Shown: positions 55,521 to 64,000, counted from the stretch's first letter. The stretch is 64,000 nt of DNA from JAIBAC01 sp046331095 (GCA_046331095.1 JAXLRM010000003.1:1240001-1304000), one strand, 5' to 3'. Program-made: numbers and translations. Notes: generated by a model not told the origin, from the letters alone.

Positions 55521-57776
55521 TCAGTGGTGTCGCCGCCTCACTTGCGTTCCGTCGCCTTCCACGTCGACGAGCGCCGTGCGCAGCCGCCACGGGCCGACGC
55601 CGTCGGGCAGGTGAGGCGCGACCGCGATCCCTTCGGGACCGGCCTCGACGCCGAGGACCTTGAGGAGCGCGAGCAGCGGCCCGGCGTGGGCGTTGGAGTT
55701 CATGACGGGGAACTCGGTCATCGGCGTCGCCGGTTGCACGAACGTCTCGCCCTCGCGGTCGCCCATCGCCGAGTTGTAGGCGTCGGGGCCGCTCCAGATC
55801 CCGTACCAGATGTCGGGGTAGGCGGCGGCGTGCGCGGCGAGGGACTGCTTGTGGAGGAGCCGCCACGCCCGGGCGCGGTCGATGCCTGCGTAACCCCAGG
55901 CGAGGACCGCGTTGATCGCGGCCCAGACGCCGCCGTTGGTGTCCCAGCCGTCGGCGAGGATGCCGCCCCGCACGGGATGGGGCCGGTCCATGATCGTCGC
56001 GCCGATCGGCGACGGGTCGTCGCAACGGGTGCCGATGGAGTCGACCAGCGTGCGGCGCCGCTCGGGGCCGCCGATCCCGGCGACGAGGCACCACGCGTTC
56101 GCGTCGACGAAGAGATGCCCGTCGCCGATCGGACCGCCGCGGCCGTCGTAGCCGCGCAGGTACCACTCGCCGGTCCAGCAGGCGTCGACGGCGAGGGCGA
56201 GCGCGCCGGCCCACTCGCGCATCACGACGGCGTCCGCCGGGGAGTGCGCGTCGAGCAGGTCGGCGGCGCGGGGCAGCACGGCGGCGGCAAGCGCGCTGTT
56301 GTAGGTGGACTCGCCCTCGCGGTGGAACGCGCGCCGGTCCCCGACATACGCGGAGATCGGGTCATTCCAGTCGCCGCTACCGGCGCGCACGAGGCCGTGG
56401 ACGCCACGCCCGACGTCGTCGCGCAGGTACCGCCACGCGGCCAGCCCGGCGGCGGCCCCGCCGCAGCCGTGCTCGCCCTCGTCGAGGAAGCCGAAGTCAC
56501 GCGTCGCCCACACGTACTCCCACAGCGCCCACAGCAGCATCAGGGGCAGGTCCGTCGGTGCCGGGTGGATGACGGCACCGGTCACGTAGCCGCAGCCGGT
56601 GTGGGCGTACTCGAGGGCGCCGTCGGGGCGCTGCATCGCGAGCATCAGGCGCAGCAGCTCCCTGGCGCCGGCGGGGTCGACGTGCACGAGGGCCGCGAGG
56701 CTGAACGCGTAGTCGCGTGGCGCTCCCTGGAGGCCGTGCACGAACGAGTACGCGGACCCCTGCGGCACGTAGCGGCACCCGAGGACGGTGTCGCGCACCT
56801 GCGCCGAGCGGAGCTGGGACGCGTTCCAGGCGGCTTCGGGCAGCGGCGTGAACGACCACACCGAGCGCCAGCCGGCGGCGCTGTCGCCCGGGTCGGCGTC
56901 CGCGAGGGCCGCGACCGCGGCGTCGACCTCGCCCGCGCGCGCTACGCCGACGGCGAGCGACATCGACGCGGCACCGGACGCGGTGGCGTTCACCGTGGTG
57001 GCCACACCCGCCTCGGTGCAACTGAGGTGGACGCCGGCATCGAGCGCGGCGACGAAGACGTGGCCGGGGATGCGTGCCAGCGGAGACGGGCGCACGGGCG
57101 GCTCCGACGCCCTGCCCGCGGCCGCGAGGGCCACGACCCCGGGCCGCCGTTGGCCGACCGGGCGCAGCGCGAGGCGGGCGCCGAGCAGGCGGCGGACGGC
57201 GTCGGTGACCGCCCGGCTCGCCGTCGTGAACGCGAACACCGCCTCCCACTCGAGCTTCTCGACGGCGGTGTGCGTCGACGGTGGCGGCACGCGGCGCGAC
57301 ATCAAGCCGCCGAGGACGATCGGCAGCGGCGCGAAGCGCCACGTCTCGGTCCAGTCCAAGGCCGTCGCCTCGGTCGGCCACACGTCGACGCGCCATCCGG
57401 GGAGGTCACCGAAGGGCGCCCACACGCGCCGGGTGCAGTGGTCGTGGGTCCACTCGGCGTAGCCCTGACCCCAGCGCGCCGCCACGGCCGGGACCGCTGC
57501 CGGACCCGTGCCCGTGCCCGTGCCGGTGCCGAGGCGCACGAGGCCCGCCTCGGACCAGTACGGCACGACCGTCCCGTCGGCGGCGGCCGTCGCTGTCACT
57601 CGGTCGTTGCCGACCTGGTGCCACACGCTGCCGATGCCGCCGCGGGGCAGGACCAGGCCGGCGCCGCCTTCGCCCTCCGGCGCGCGCAGGTCGAGGTCGA
57701 AGACCCGCAGCCCCTCGGCGTCGCTGCCCCAGCGGCCGAAGCTTCCCCCAGCGATGACATCGTCGCGGTCGTTCAT
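55521..57776 (-). CDS. GH94-like / (alpha/alpha)6-barrel carbohydrate-active enzyme
   Basis: 751 residues from ATG 57776. Beta-rich N-terminal half, then an (alpha/alpha)6 barrel with FVHGLQGAPRDYAFSLAAL, AGSGDWNDPISAY and IWSGPDAYNSAMG. The GDWND step is the general acid motif of GH94 phosphorylases and relatives. Several flanking positions differ from cellobiose phosphorylases, so hydrolase or phosphorylase activity and sugar are uncertain. A (Gly-Thr)4 stretch near residue 85 comes from a 6-bp repeat. No signal peptide. The very long plus-strand frame opposite is a shadow. Confidence 0.7.
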   Translation of the reverse strand: MNDRDDVIAGGSFGRWGSDAEGLRVFDLDLRAPEGEGGAGLVLPRGGIGSVWHQVGNDRVTATAAADGTVVPYWSEAGLVRLGTGTGTGTGPAAVPAVAARWGQGYAEWTHDHCTRRVWAPFGDLPGWRVDVWPTEATALDWTETWRFAPLPIVLGGLMSRRVPPPSTHTAVEKLEWEAVFAFTTASRAVTDAVRRLLGARLALRPVGQRRPGVVALAAAGRASEPPVRPSPLARIPGHVFVAALDAGVHLSCTEAGVATTVNATASGAASMSLAVGVARAGEVDAAVAALADADPGDSAAGWRSVWSFTPLPEAAWNASQLRSAQVRDTVLGCRYVPQGSAYSFVHGLQGAPRDYAFSLAALVHVDPAGARELLRLMLAMQRPDGALEYAHTGCGYVTGAVIHPAPTDLPLMLLWALWEYVWATRDFGFLDEGEHGCGGAAAGLAAWRYLRDDVGRGVHGLVRAGSGDWNDPISAYVGDRRAFHREGESTYNSALAAAVLPRAADLLDAHSPADAVVMREWAGALALAVDACWTGEWYLRGYDGRGGPIGDGHLFVDANAWCLVAGIGGPERRRTLVDSIGTRCDDPSPIGATIMDRPHPVRGGILADGWDTNGGVWAAINAVLAWGYAGIDRARAWRLLHKQSLAAHAAAYPDIWYGIWSGPDAYNSAMGDREGETFVQPATPMTEFPVMNSNAHAGPLLALLKVLGVEAGPEGIAVAPHLPDGVGPWRLRTALVDVEGDGTQVRRRHH

Positions 57777-57838
57777 CGCCCATGTGTACTCACGAGCGGC
57801 GCTTGTGACATCCTCGCCCCACGCGATCGGAGGTGGGC

Positions 57839-59260
57839 GTGACAGACCGGACGGCCCGACAGGTGAGCCGCTGGGCGATGGCGCGGCGCAGCATCCGTGC
57901 CGGCTGGATGTTCGTCGGGATCCTGGCGGCGTACCTCGTCTACCTCGGCTGGCGCCGCGTGGTGGGGCGCGAGGCCGCGAAGTCGTTGTCGGAGAGGACG
58001 CACCGGCGCGGAGCCCGGCGCCTGCACCGCGGGATCCTGCGCCTCGAGGGCGTGTACATCAAGATCGGCCAGGTCCTGTCGATGATGACGAGCTTCCTGC
58101 CCGACGCCTACCTCGAGGAGCTCGAGGGCCTCCAGGACTCGGTGCCGCCGCGCCCGTTCGACGCGATCGCGGCACGGGTGGAGGCCGAGCTCGGGGCGCC
58201 GATCACGACGTCGTTCCCCCGCTTCGAGCAGAGGCCGGTCGCGTCGGCGTCGCTCGGGCAGGTCCACTTCGCCGCCATCGCGGACGGGACCCCCGTCGCC
58301 GTCAAGGTGCAGTACCCCGGCGTCGAGCGGATCGTGGCGACGGACCTCGCGATGATCCGTCTCGTCGTGAAGGTGATCGGCTGGTTCCTCGAGGGCCTGC
58401 GCTCGGACCGCATCTACGACGACCTGAGCTCGACCATCCGCGCCGAGCTCGTGTACACCAACGAGGGCGCCAACGCCGAGGCCATCGCGGCGAACTTCAG
58501 CGACGACGACCACGTGCGCTTCCCCGCGATCGTGTGGGATCACACGACCGACAGGGTCCTGACGATGGAGCGCATGGAGGGGCGCAAGATCACCGACGTC
58601 GCGGGGTTGCGTGACGACGGCATCGAGCCCCGCGACGTGATCGAGAAGCTCGTGCAGTCCTACTTCAAGCAGCTCCTCGTCGACCGGCTCTACCACGCCG
58701 ACCCGCACCCGGGGAACTTCTTCGTCACCCGCCATGTCGACGCGAAGCCCGTCATCACGTTCCTCGACTTCGGCGCCGTCGCCGAGTTCCCCGACGAGTT
58801 CGCCGAGGGGATGCGCACGGTCGTGTTCGGCTACATGACCCGTGACGACGCCAAGGTGATCGAGGGCATCAAGGCGATGGGCTTCGCGTCGATCGGCGGC
58901 GACGAGGCGGTCTTCGAGACCGCGGTGCGCCATTACCTCGACAAGCTCCTGAACCTGCGGATCGAGGACTTCTCCGACATCGACCTGCGTGAGTTCGACG
59001 TGTGGCGCAACCTCGACGAGATGGAGCTCTCCTTCCGCGACCTGACCCGCTCGTTCGAGGTCCCGCGGCACTGGTTCTACGTCGAGCGCACGTTGGCGCT
59101 CCTTCTCGGCCTGTGCGCCCGCCTCGACCCCAAGGTCGACGCCTTCGTCTACGGCTTCCCCTACGCCGTCGAGTTCGTCTTCGGCTCCGACTCCAAGCTC
59201 GCCGCCCTCTGGGGCACAACGAGCGCGCCACGCGACCTCACCGCATCCGACGAGGCCTGA
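57839..59260 (+). CDS. ABC1/UbiB (AarF)-family atypical kinase
   Basis: GTG 57839 is preferred because GGAGG (57829-57833) covers the alternative GTG at 57833; 473 residues. A first membrane helix (MFVGILAAYLVYLGW), the KxGQ motif in VYIKIGQVLSMM, the A-rich loop replacement SASLGQVH, VAVKVQYPGV (Lys), the catalytic HADPHPGNFF and metal-binding LDFGAVAEF. Family members support quinone synthesis or lipid metabolism as ATPases. Monocistronic. Confidence 0.92.
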   Translation: MTDRTARQVSRWAMARRSIRAGWMFVGILAAYLVYLGWRRVVGREAAKSLSERTHRRGARRLHRGILRLEGVYIKIGQVLSMMTSFLPDAYLEELEGLQDSVPPRPFDAIAARVEAELGAPITTSFPRFEQRPVASASLGQVHFAAIADGTPVAVKVQYPGVERIVATDLAMIRLVVKVIGWFLEGLRSDRIYDDLSSTIRAELVYTNEGANAEAIAANFSDDDHVRFPAIVWDHTTDRVLTMERMEGRKITDVAGLRDDGIEPRDVIEKLVQSYFKQLLVDRLYHADPHPGNFFVTRHVDAKPVITFLDFGAVAEFPDEFAEGMRTVVFGYMTRDDAKVIEGIKAMGFASIGGDEAVFETAVRHYLDKLLNLRIEDFSDIDLREFDVWRNLDEMELSFRDLTRSFEVPRHWFYVERTLALLLGLCARLDPKVDAFVYGFPYAVEFVFGSDSKLAALWGTTSAPRDLTASDEA

Positions 59261-59475
59261 CGTCCCGGCCGAAGTGGGTTGTCGCGCCCCGGCAGGCCAA
59301 AGTGCTTGCGTTGTTCTGCTGAGGCAGCGTAGGACCCGTGGCCGCTTGCGGGCGTTGCGGCCCGTTCGTGGTGTTGCGGCGTTCTGGCTGGTTCCGGGAG
59401 GGTGGCTCGGCCAACACCAACGCCCCACCGAACAGGCCACCACCCAACCCACCATCGAGATGGGCGCCCGCCCCT

Positions 59476-59889
59476 ATGAGCCCGGCCTCGGACGCTTCCC
59501 CGCCGTTCAACTCACCAGATTCAATGGACGATCCACGGGACTCGCGCGACCCTATCCCTTGGATACGTTGGACCGGTCTACTCAGCCTCGTGCTATGTAT
59601 TGGCTTGTTGCTCATGGGGGCACGATTCTGGCTATCCCTCATCGCTTCTTGCTGGACGTTTACGACGGGCTATTTCGCATGGGTGGCCCGTGCCAGGAAG
59701 CGCTACCTGGTGTTCGTATCCTTGGGACTGGCGATTTCCCTTGTCTGGGTTGTAAAGGCATTGGAGGGTGGGCACATTGTGCAGCGCGATTCCACACCCG
59801 TGGCAGTGGTGACACTGGCTATCTGGCTGAGTGCAAGCTCAACTGCGGCGGTCTGCTATTGGCAATACTGGCGCCATGGCGAGGGATAA
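59476..59889 (+). CDS. Multi-pass membrane protein, unknown function
   Basis: ATG 59476 gives 137 residues; the frame is open back to 59338 but that part is Pro/Arg-rich and looks non-coding. After an acidic Asp/Ser/Pro head come four hydrophobic helices (WTGLLSLVLCIGLLLMGA, LIASCWTFTTGYFAWV, YLVFVSLGLAISLVWVV, VVTLAIWLSASSTAAVCYW). GC and codon use drop compared with the UbiB gene. No family recognised. Confidence 0.5.
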   Translation: MSPASDASPPFNSPDSMDDPRDSRDPIPWIRWTGLLSLVLCIGLLLMGARFWLSLIASCWTFTTGYFAWVARARKRYLVFVSLGLAISLVWVVKALEGGHIVQRDSTPVAVVTLAIWLSASSTAAVCYWQYWRHGEG

Positions 59890-60047
59890 GCCGAGTGCTG
59901 CCAGGAGCGGCGGCAGGCGGTGCGGGGCTTACAGGTCTCGCGCGCATTGCGGTGAATGCCCACTCCGAGGCTCCAGGAATCCTTTGTAGCCTGTTCCGTT
60001 CATGCGGAAGCCCTTGATCCCAGATGCACAACAGGAGACATCGTGGG

Positions 60048-60356
60048 ATGTTGAAGCTTGTTGTCCAGCCAGTTGGACAGCGCCTCCCAGCTATAGGTCT
60101 ACTTGGTCTCGCAGCAGTTGAGATTTGTCTTCTGGTCGAGGACGCGACTAAATACGGTCCCTTCGTTGCAATTCGCCAGGGGGACTGGGCCCTGGGAAAG
60201 AGACTGTTCGTCATAACGGAGACCGGACGCTTCAAGGTCCCGTTCTCTTCAACATCTGGGATGAACCCGCAATTCGTCGAGCGACGGATGGCAAAGTGGG
60301 CTGCGGAGCGAACCGATGACATCCAGCAGATAAGAGACGGACATTCCGCCCCATGA
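60048..60356 (+). CDS. Hypothetical 102-aa protein
   Basis: ATG 60048 with AGGAG (60033-60037) 10 nt upstream; ATG 60024 is in frame but lies before that site. A short hydrophobic segment (AIGLLGLAAVEICLLV) near residue 16, then a mixed domain with KRLFVITETGRFKVPF. It ends 34 nt before the RHS remnant. It may belong to the same acquired segment as the membrane protein before it. Confidence 0.45.
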   Translation: MLKLVVQPVGQRLPAIGLLGLAAVEICLLVEDATKYGPFVAIRQGDWALGKRLFVITETGRFKVPFSSTSGMNPQFVERRMAKWAAERTDDIQQIRDGHSAP

Positions 60357-60390
60357 CAACCACGGCAGGTCCGCTACTGCACCGTCGCAG

Positions 60391-62050
60391 GTGAGCTCGA
60401 CCTCCTACAGCCGCCCCGAGGCCGGCCAAGTCGGAGCTACCACGGTCGACCCGGCCGGCATCGCCCTCACGAACGCGCACACCTACGAGACGTCCGGCGC
60501 AGGTTTCGCACGCGAGACCGACACCGCGCTGGCGGGCGCCAACATCGCCGCGGCAGCGGAGCGGACCCACACCGACTACTGGGGGTCGACGGAGACCCCG
60601 ACTGCGGTAGCGAACCCGTGCGGCAGCAGCGGGATCGTCCAGGGCGGGCGGGCCCGCAAGACCACCGACGTCGACCCCGACCCCACCGGCACAGGTGCGG
60701 GCCGCGACCCGCGCACCCACGAGAGCGTCTACGACAAGGCCGGCAAGCCCCTCGGTTCTCGCTGGAACGGCGACGCCTGGACCTGCACCACCTACGACGG
60801 CCGCGAACGGCCCACCCAGACCGTCACACCCACCATCGCGTCCCGCCCCGGCCCGCACCACCACCTACAACTACGCGGTCGGTGGCGACCCCCTCGTCAC
60901 CTCGACGACCGATCCTGCGGGCACGATCACGGTGACTGTCGACCTCCTGGGCCGGCCTCGTAGCTACGTCGTCGTGTGGGGGGTCACGACGACGACCGGC
61001 TACGACCAGGCGGGCCGCAGCACCGACCGCGTGGCCGCGGCGCCGGGCGTGAACCAGACGGCCACCGAGGCATACGTCTACGTCGCCGCCACCGACGTAT
61101 GCGGCCGAGGTCGCCGCGGACGCCCCGGCAGGGTGGTGGCGACTCGGCGAGACGACCGGCACGACCGCCGCGGATGCGTCGGGCCATGGGAAGACCGGCG
61201 CCTACACCGGCAGTCCGACCCTCGGCACCGCTGGCGCGCTCGGACCCCGCGACCCAGACACCGCGATCGGGCTGAACGGCACGAGCCGCTACGTCGCGTC
61301 GGCGAACATGGGACTGGCGGCCACGTCGACGTGGTCGGCGGAATCGTGGTTCAAGACGACCACGAACGACGCCACCTCGCGGTGGATCACAGGCGAGGCG
61401 TCATCGACGAACGCGACACCGCTGTGGTCGATCACCGTCGCGAACGCCAAGGTCAACTTCCAGGTCAAAGACGCAGCCGCGAAGACCGTCACGATCACAT
61501 CCACCTCGACCGTCACCGACGGCGGGTGGCACCATGTCGCGGTGGCACGAAACGGTTCCGCTTTCAAGCTCTACCTCGACGGCAACATCGCCGGCACGGC
61601 GACGAACACCCAGATCGCCGCCTCGATCGCGCTGGACCGCACCGCGATCGGCGCCAAACGAGCCGCCGCCACGAGCGGGTTCTTCAACGGCAGCGTCGAC
61701 GACGTCGCCTACTACCCGACCGAACTGTCCGCGGCCAGGGTGTCGGCGCACCGCAACGCGGCCGTCTACACCTACGCGCCGCTGACGGGCGGGAACGGCA
61801 CTCGCCTCGACACCATCGGCCGCGACAATGCAGGTGCGGTCACCGACCTGGGCTGGAAGATCCGCCCCCTCACACCCAACACCGTCCCTGCAGGCCAACC
61901 CGCGGTCGCGGTCACCGACCATGTCGACCGGTCCCAGTCGGGCCGCATCGTCGGCGAAGCCGTCGACGGCGGAGCTCCAGGCCAGGCGGCGGGCAGTCGT
62001 ACGCGTACGGCTACGACGCGGCCGGTCGCGACGTCCGATGTCCATGATGG
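60391..62050 (+). pseudogene. Frameshifted RHS/YD-repeat protein remnant with LamG-type lectin domain
   Basis: Three frames carry consecutive parts of one protein. Frame 1 (60391 to about 60835): SSTSYSRPEAGQVGATTVDPAG and HESVYDKAGKPLGSRWNGD, YD-repeat text. Frame 2 (to about 61090): TTTYNYAVGGDPLVTSTTDPAG and TTGYDQAGRSTDRVAAAPG. Frame 3 (to about 61970): APAGWWRLGETTGTTAADASG to FFNGSVDDVAYYPTELSAA, a LamG/concanavalin domain, then RLDTIGRDNAGAVTDLGWK. A last YD unit (SYAYGYDAAGRD) is in frame 2 and stops at 62050. At least three indels and no toxin tip or start: dead fragment of a large surface or toxin-delivery protein. Text just upstream (RYCTVAGEL at about 60371-60397) suggests it began earlier. 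Confidence 0.82.
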
Positions 62051-62182
62051 AGCACGAAGGTCGGCCAGACCCGCGAAGCGCACCTGTCGGGGTTCCACAA
62101 TCCGATCGCAGGGTGACGCCCGGGCGTCCACATGCCAACTCCGCGGAAGCGCCTCGACCCGGATCGGGCCGGCCGAGTCGGC

Positions 62183-62581
62183 TCACGCGGTCACGAGATG
62201 CACATCGCCGCCGTGAAGCGCGGCCAAGCCCTTGTCGAGGGTCGCGAGGCGTCTCTCGTTGTGACGCGCTAGCGCCACGAGATAGGCATCGGTTACCTGC
62301 CGGTGCCCGATCACCCCGGCCAGGCACCCGGCGTCGTACGGGATCTCGTCGGGCAGGAACGAGTGCCAACTCCGACCTCGCAGGGCATCGAGTACCGCGA
62401 CGGCCTCGGCGGCACTCGTCCCCGCTCGCATCAGGAATCGCAGGAGCGCCCCCTCCGTGATCGGACACGTGGAGATCTCGGCCTCGGTGCGCTCGAACCA
62501 GCCCAGCGCCACTTCGTGGTGGACGTGGTCCACCACGGTCATTGCGATGAGCAGGTTGGCATCCGCGAGGAACGCAGTCAC
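62183..62581 (-). CDS. vapC: VapC-type PIN-domain toxin
   Basis: 132 residues; ATG 62581 overlaps the antitoxin stop as ATGA. PIN acidic residues: Asp7 in FLADANLLIAM, Glu near 43 in ITEGALLRFL, Asp near 97 in VTDAYLVALA and Asp near 115 in ATLDKGLAA. Mg2+-dependent RNase by family. Partner of the RHH antitoxin encoded just upstream. Confidence 0.9.
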   Translation of the reverse strand: MTAFLADANLLIAMTVVDHVHHEVALGWFERTEAEISTCPITEGALLRFLMRAGTSAAEAVAVLDALRGRSWHSFLPDEIPYDAGCLAGVIGHRQVTDAYLVALARHNERRLATLDKGLAALHGGDVHLVTA

Positions 62582-62799
62582 TCCTCGTCGTCCAGCGTTC
62601 GGACGTCGTTGGCGGTCACCGGTCGGCCGATCGAGACCAGCGGCATGCCGCGGCGACTCGTCGACACCTCCGACGGACTCCCACGGAGTCCCAGCCTTAT
62701 GAGGTCGGCGACGACGTCACTCAGCGACCGGTTGGAGTCGTGGGCGAGCTGGCGCGCCAAATCGTGGAGGTCGTCCGGAAGATCGATCGTTGTCCGCAC
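62578..62799 (-). CDS. vapB: VapB-type RHH antitoxin
   Basis: 73 residues from GTG 62799. Ribbon-helix-helix start MRTTIDLPDDLHDLARQLA, a second helix SLSDVVADLIRLGLRG, then a polar tail that would wrap the toxin. The GTG lies 6 nt after a TATGAT -10 box, so the mRNA is leaderless. Divergent from a second vapBC pair. Confidence 0.88.
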   Translation of the reverse strand: MRTTIDLPDDLHDLARQLAHDSNRSLSDVVADLIRLGLRGSPSEVSTSRRGMPLVSIGRPVTANDVRTLDDEE

Positions 62800-62805
62800 G
62801 GGTGC

Positions 62806-62811
62806 ATCATA
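62806..62811 (-). promoter_or_regulatory. -10 box, leaderless, of the minus-strand vapBC
   Basis: TATGAT on the minus strand, 6 nt before GTG 62799, within TGATGATATGATGC. The same core TATGATGC stands before the divergent pair. Confidence 0.6.
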
Positions 62812-62932
62812 TCATCAGTGCATTGAGGCGCCACGGCTCGTGGTGTCGTGTCCCTGCTCGCCGGGCTGTCGATGCGGGGACGATTCAATGGAAGTCGCTA
62901 CGTGCGGCAGGACCTTCGGCAGGGGATGATGC

Positions 62933-62938
62933 TATGAT
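62933..62938 (+). promoter_or_regulatory. -10 box, leaderless, of the plus-strand vapBC
   Basis: TATGAT, 6 nt before ATG 62945, within GATGATGCTATGATGC. Mirrors the site at 62806-62811 in sequence and spacing. Confidence 0.6.
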
Positions 62939-62944
62939 GCGCCG

Positions 62945-63202
62945 ATGCGAACCACCGTGACGCTCGACGAGGATGTAGCGCAGCAGATCCGCGTGAGGAT
63001 GCGCGAGCGTGGGGCGGGTTTCAAGGAGACTCTCAACGAGCTGGTCCGGCGCGGGCTCCGGTCGGTCGATCCCGTCGAGCCCTATCAGACGCCGACGTTC
63101 CCCATGGGCGTACGCCCCGGCATCGACCTGGACAAGGCTTTGTCGCTTGCCGCATCCCTCGAGGACGAGGAGACCATCCGCAAGCTCGAGTTGCGGAAGT
63201 GA
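62945..63202 (+). CDS. vapB: VapB-type RHH antitoxin
   Basis: 85 residues. RHH strand and helix MRTTVTLDEDVAQQIRVRMR, then GFKETLNELVRRGLRS; the tail EPYQTPTFPMGVRPGIDLDK is of the type found in VapB antitoxins paired with TTTxx-group PIN toxins. The stop overlaps the toxin start (GTGA). Confidence 0.88.
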   Translation: MRTTVTLDEDVAQQIRVRMRERGAGFKETLNELVRRGLRSVDPVEPYQTPTFPMGVRPGIDLDKALSLAASLEDEETIRKLELRK

Positions 63203-63627
63203 AGGTCGTCGACCTCAACGTCCTGATCTACGCGACGGACAGCACGTCCGCGAACCACGCGGTCGCCCGGACGTGGCTCGACCACGCGATGTCCTCGACC
63301 GAGACCATCGGCATCCCGACCCACGTCGCGGTCGGCTTCCTCAGGCTGACCACGAGCGCCCGCGTCATGGCCGATCCGCTCGACGTCACCACCAGCGTGT
63401 CGATCTTGAACGGCTGGCTGAGGCGACCGAACGTGACGACACCGGCTCCGACCGCACGTCACTACGACCTGATCGGAGACCTGCTCGAACCGCTGGGCAC
63501 CGCGGGCAACCTCGTCACCGACGCGCACCTCGCAGCCCTGTCGATCGAGCACGGAGCGGAGCTGTGCTCCTTCGATCACGACTTCGGGCGCTTCAGCGGT
63601 GTGCTGTGGGAGAAGCCGGGGACCTGA
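63199..63627 (+). CDS. vapC: VapC-type PIN-domain toxin
   Basis: GTG 63199 gives 142 residues and overlaps the antitoxin stop. PIN residues: Asp5 in VVDLNVLIYA, Glu near 34 in STETIG or an equivalent (less clear than in the other two), Asp near 104 in VTDAHLAALS and Asp near 122 in CSFDHDFGRF. The second acidic position is weaker, so activity should be tested before assuming it. Confidence 0.87.
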   Translation: MKVVDLNVLIYATDSTSANHAVARTWLDHAMSSTETIGIPTHVAVGFLRLTTSARVMADPLDVTTSVSILNGWLRRPNVTTPAPTARHYDLIGDLLEPLGTAGNLVTDAHLAALSIEHGAELCSFDHDFGRFSGVLWEKPGT

Positions 63628-63746
63628 CGCTCCCGGCTCGCGCTACCTGCCGCGGGTCCACGTCGGTGAGGTATCGGGGCGCTTCGTGAGCCTGTCGGTC
63701 TGCACCGTGCCGACCGGCTGACCGCGCGCCCGCCTCGGTTAGGGCT

Positions 63747-64000
63747 CTACCGCGACGCGGCCTCGCCGGCTTCGACCGGATTCCGATCCAGCCAACGGGG
63801 CGCGTCCCAGACGGCGACGGGTTCGGTGCGGCCCACGAAGCGGCGCATCGAGCGCAGCAGGGAACGGCCGAGCAGGAGGATGAGAAGCGCGTTCACGAAG
63901 GCGCGGGCGGCGTCCCACGGGAAAGACGTGACGACGTAGAAGCGCCAGTAGTGCGCGAGCGTCTCGGCGAGGCCGTAGTCGGGGCTCCACGAGAGCGGGC
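63747..64000 (-). CDS. C-terminal part of a probable ECF transporter S component
   Basis: A minus-strand frame ends with TAG at 63747-63749 and is open to the window edge (84 codons seen; the start lies outside). The text runs DYGLAETLAHYWRFYVVTSF, a long helix ARAFVNALLILLLGRSLLRS, then MRRFVGRTEPVAVW and a polar tail. This resembles the C-terminal end of actinobacterial ECF-transporter S components (membrane proteins that bind a vitamin). The assignment rests on memory of such endings and needs the rest of the gene. Confidence 0.5.
   Translation of the reverse strand, partial: PLSWSPDYGLAETLAHYWRFYVVTSFPWDAARAFVNALLILLLGRSLLRSMRRFVGRTEPVAVWDAPRWLDRNPVEAGEAASR

Noticed and set aside
55524..57842. 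772-codon plus-strand ORF opposite the GH94-like gene
   Set aside because: Shadow of a high-GC gene; composition is Arg/Gly/Val-rich without structure, while the minus frame has GDWND and barrel motifs.
59338..59475. N-terminal extension of the membrane protein at 59476
   Set aside because: The in-frame extension is Pro/Arg-rich with no ribosome-binding site and looks like non-coding high-GC sequence.
1..64000. tRNA, rRNA or intact insertion sequence
   Set aside because: No tRNA cloverleaf, rRNA block, transposase or terminal inverted repeat pair was recognised by eye; a tRNAscan or IS search would be decisive.

Overview
The window is a high-GC (roughly 65-70 %) bacterial chromosome segment. 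Its gene content points to an actinobacterium: a SepX/GlpR-type divisome protein beside molybdenum-cofactor genes, galU and fmdB; a DUF222-HNH gene; LexA boxes of the CGAAC-N4-GTTYG type; many apparently leaderless promoters; and an ethylmalonyl-CoA mutase. An acidimicrobial or related deep lineage is my guess, not something the sequence proves. I saw no rRNA, tRNA, CRISPR array or intact transposase.

Region 1 (1 to about 17.2 kb) is an accessory, defence-type island with lower GC and many orphan genes. It holds a membrane-anchored protein, a winged-helix protein, a DUF218-like protein, a DUF4062-like protein with a C-terminal beta-sandwich, a wrecked type I methylase gene (hsdM), a small divergent module of unknown function, a cluster of hairpins, a type III restriction-modification pair (mod split by a frameshift, res intact) with a YaaC-like gene behind it, and a three-gene operon of small proteins behind a perfect LexA box. 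A tandem-HTH gene closes the island.

Region 2 (17.2 to 59.3 kb) is mostly housekeeping backbone. In order it has: an MFS transporter; VapBC; a radical SAM enzyme; a SnoaL / GH51 / DUF488 operon; a LexA-controlled pair (77-aa protein plus a DnaB-like ATPase fusion); a CbiMNQO cobalt/nickel transporter; an ABC exporter with a LolA-like protein; a lipoprotein metallopeptidase; a translin-like protein and SepX; mog-moaC-moeA and galU; fmdB; an MTA phosphorylase; uppP; ethylmalonyl-CoA mutase; a Usp protein; DUF222-HNH; PHP/TldE/TldD; a hot-dog thioesterase; a CapA-like protein; a CnoX-type thioredoxin; a metallo-beta-lactamase; a PLP lyase; a UvrD-like helicase with a LexA box; an amino-acid binding lipoprotein; a GH94-like enzyme and a UbiB-type kinase.

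Region 3 (59.3 to 63.7 kb) is accessory again: two orphan genes, a frameshifted RHS/LamG remnant, and two divergent VapBC modules with mirror-image leaderless promoters. The window ends in what looks like an ECF transporter S component.

Three threads cross the window. (i) Four perfect LexA boxes (15956, 22834, 43022, 52563) define a local SOS regulon that includes two uncharacterised operons. (ii) A dispersed hairpin repeat occurs three times in the same orientation, each ahead of a plus-strand gene, with a compensatory stem change. (iii) At least ten genes have a TAnnnT -10 box ending 6-8 nt before the start codon. Frameshifts are confined to accessory genes (hsdM, mod, RHS), which suggests real decay rather than general sequence error.
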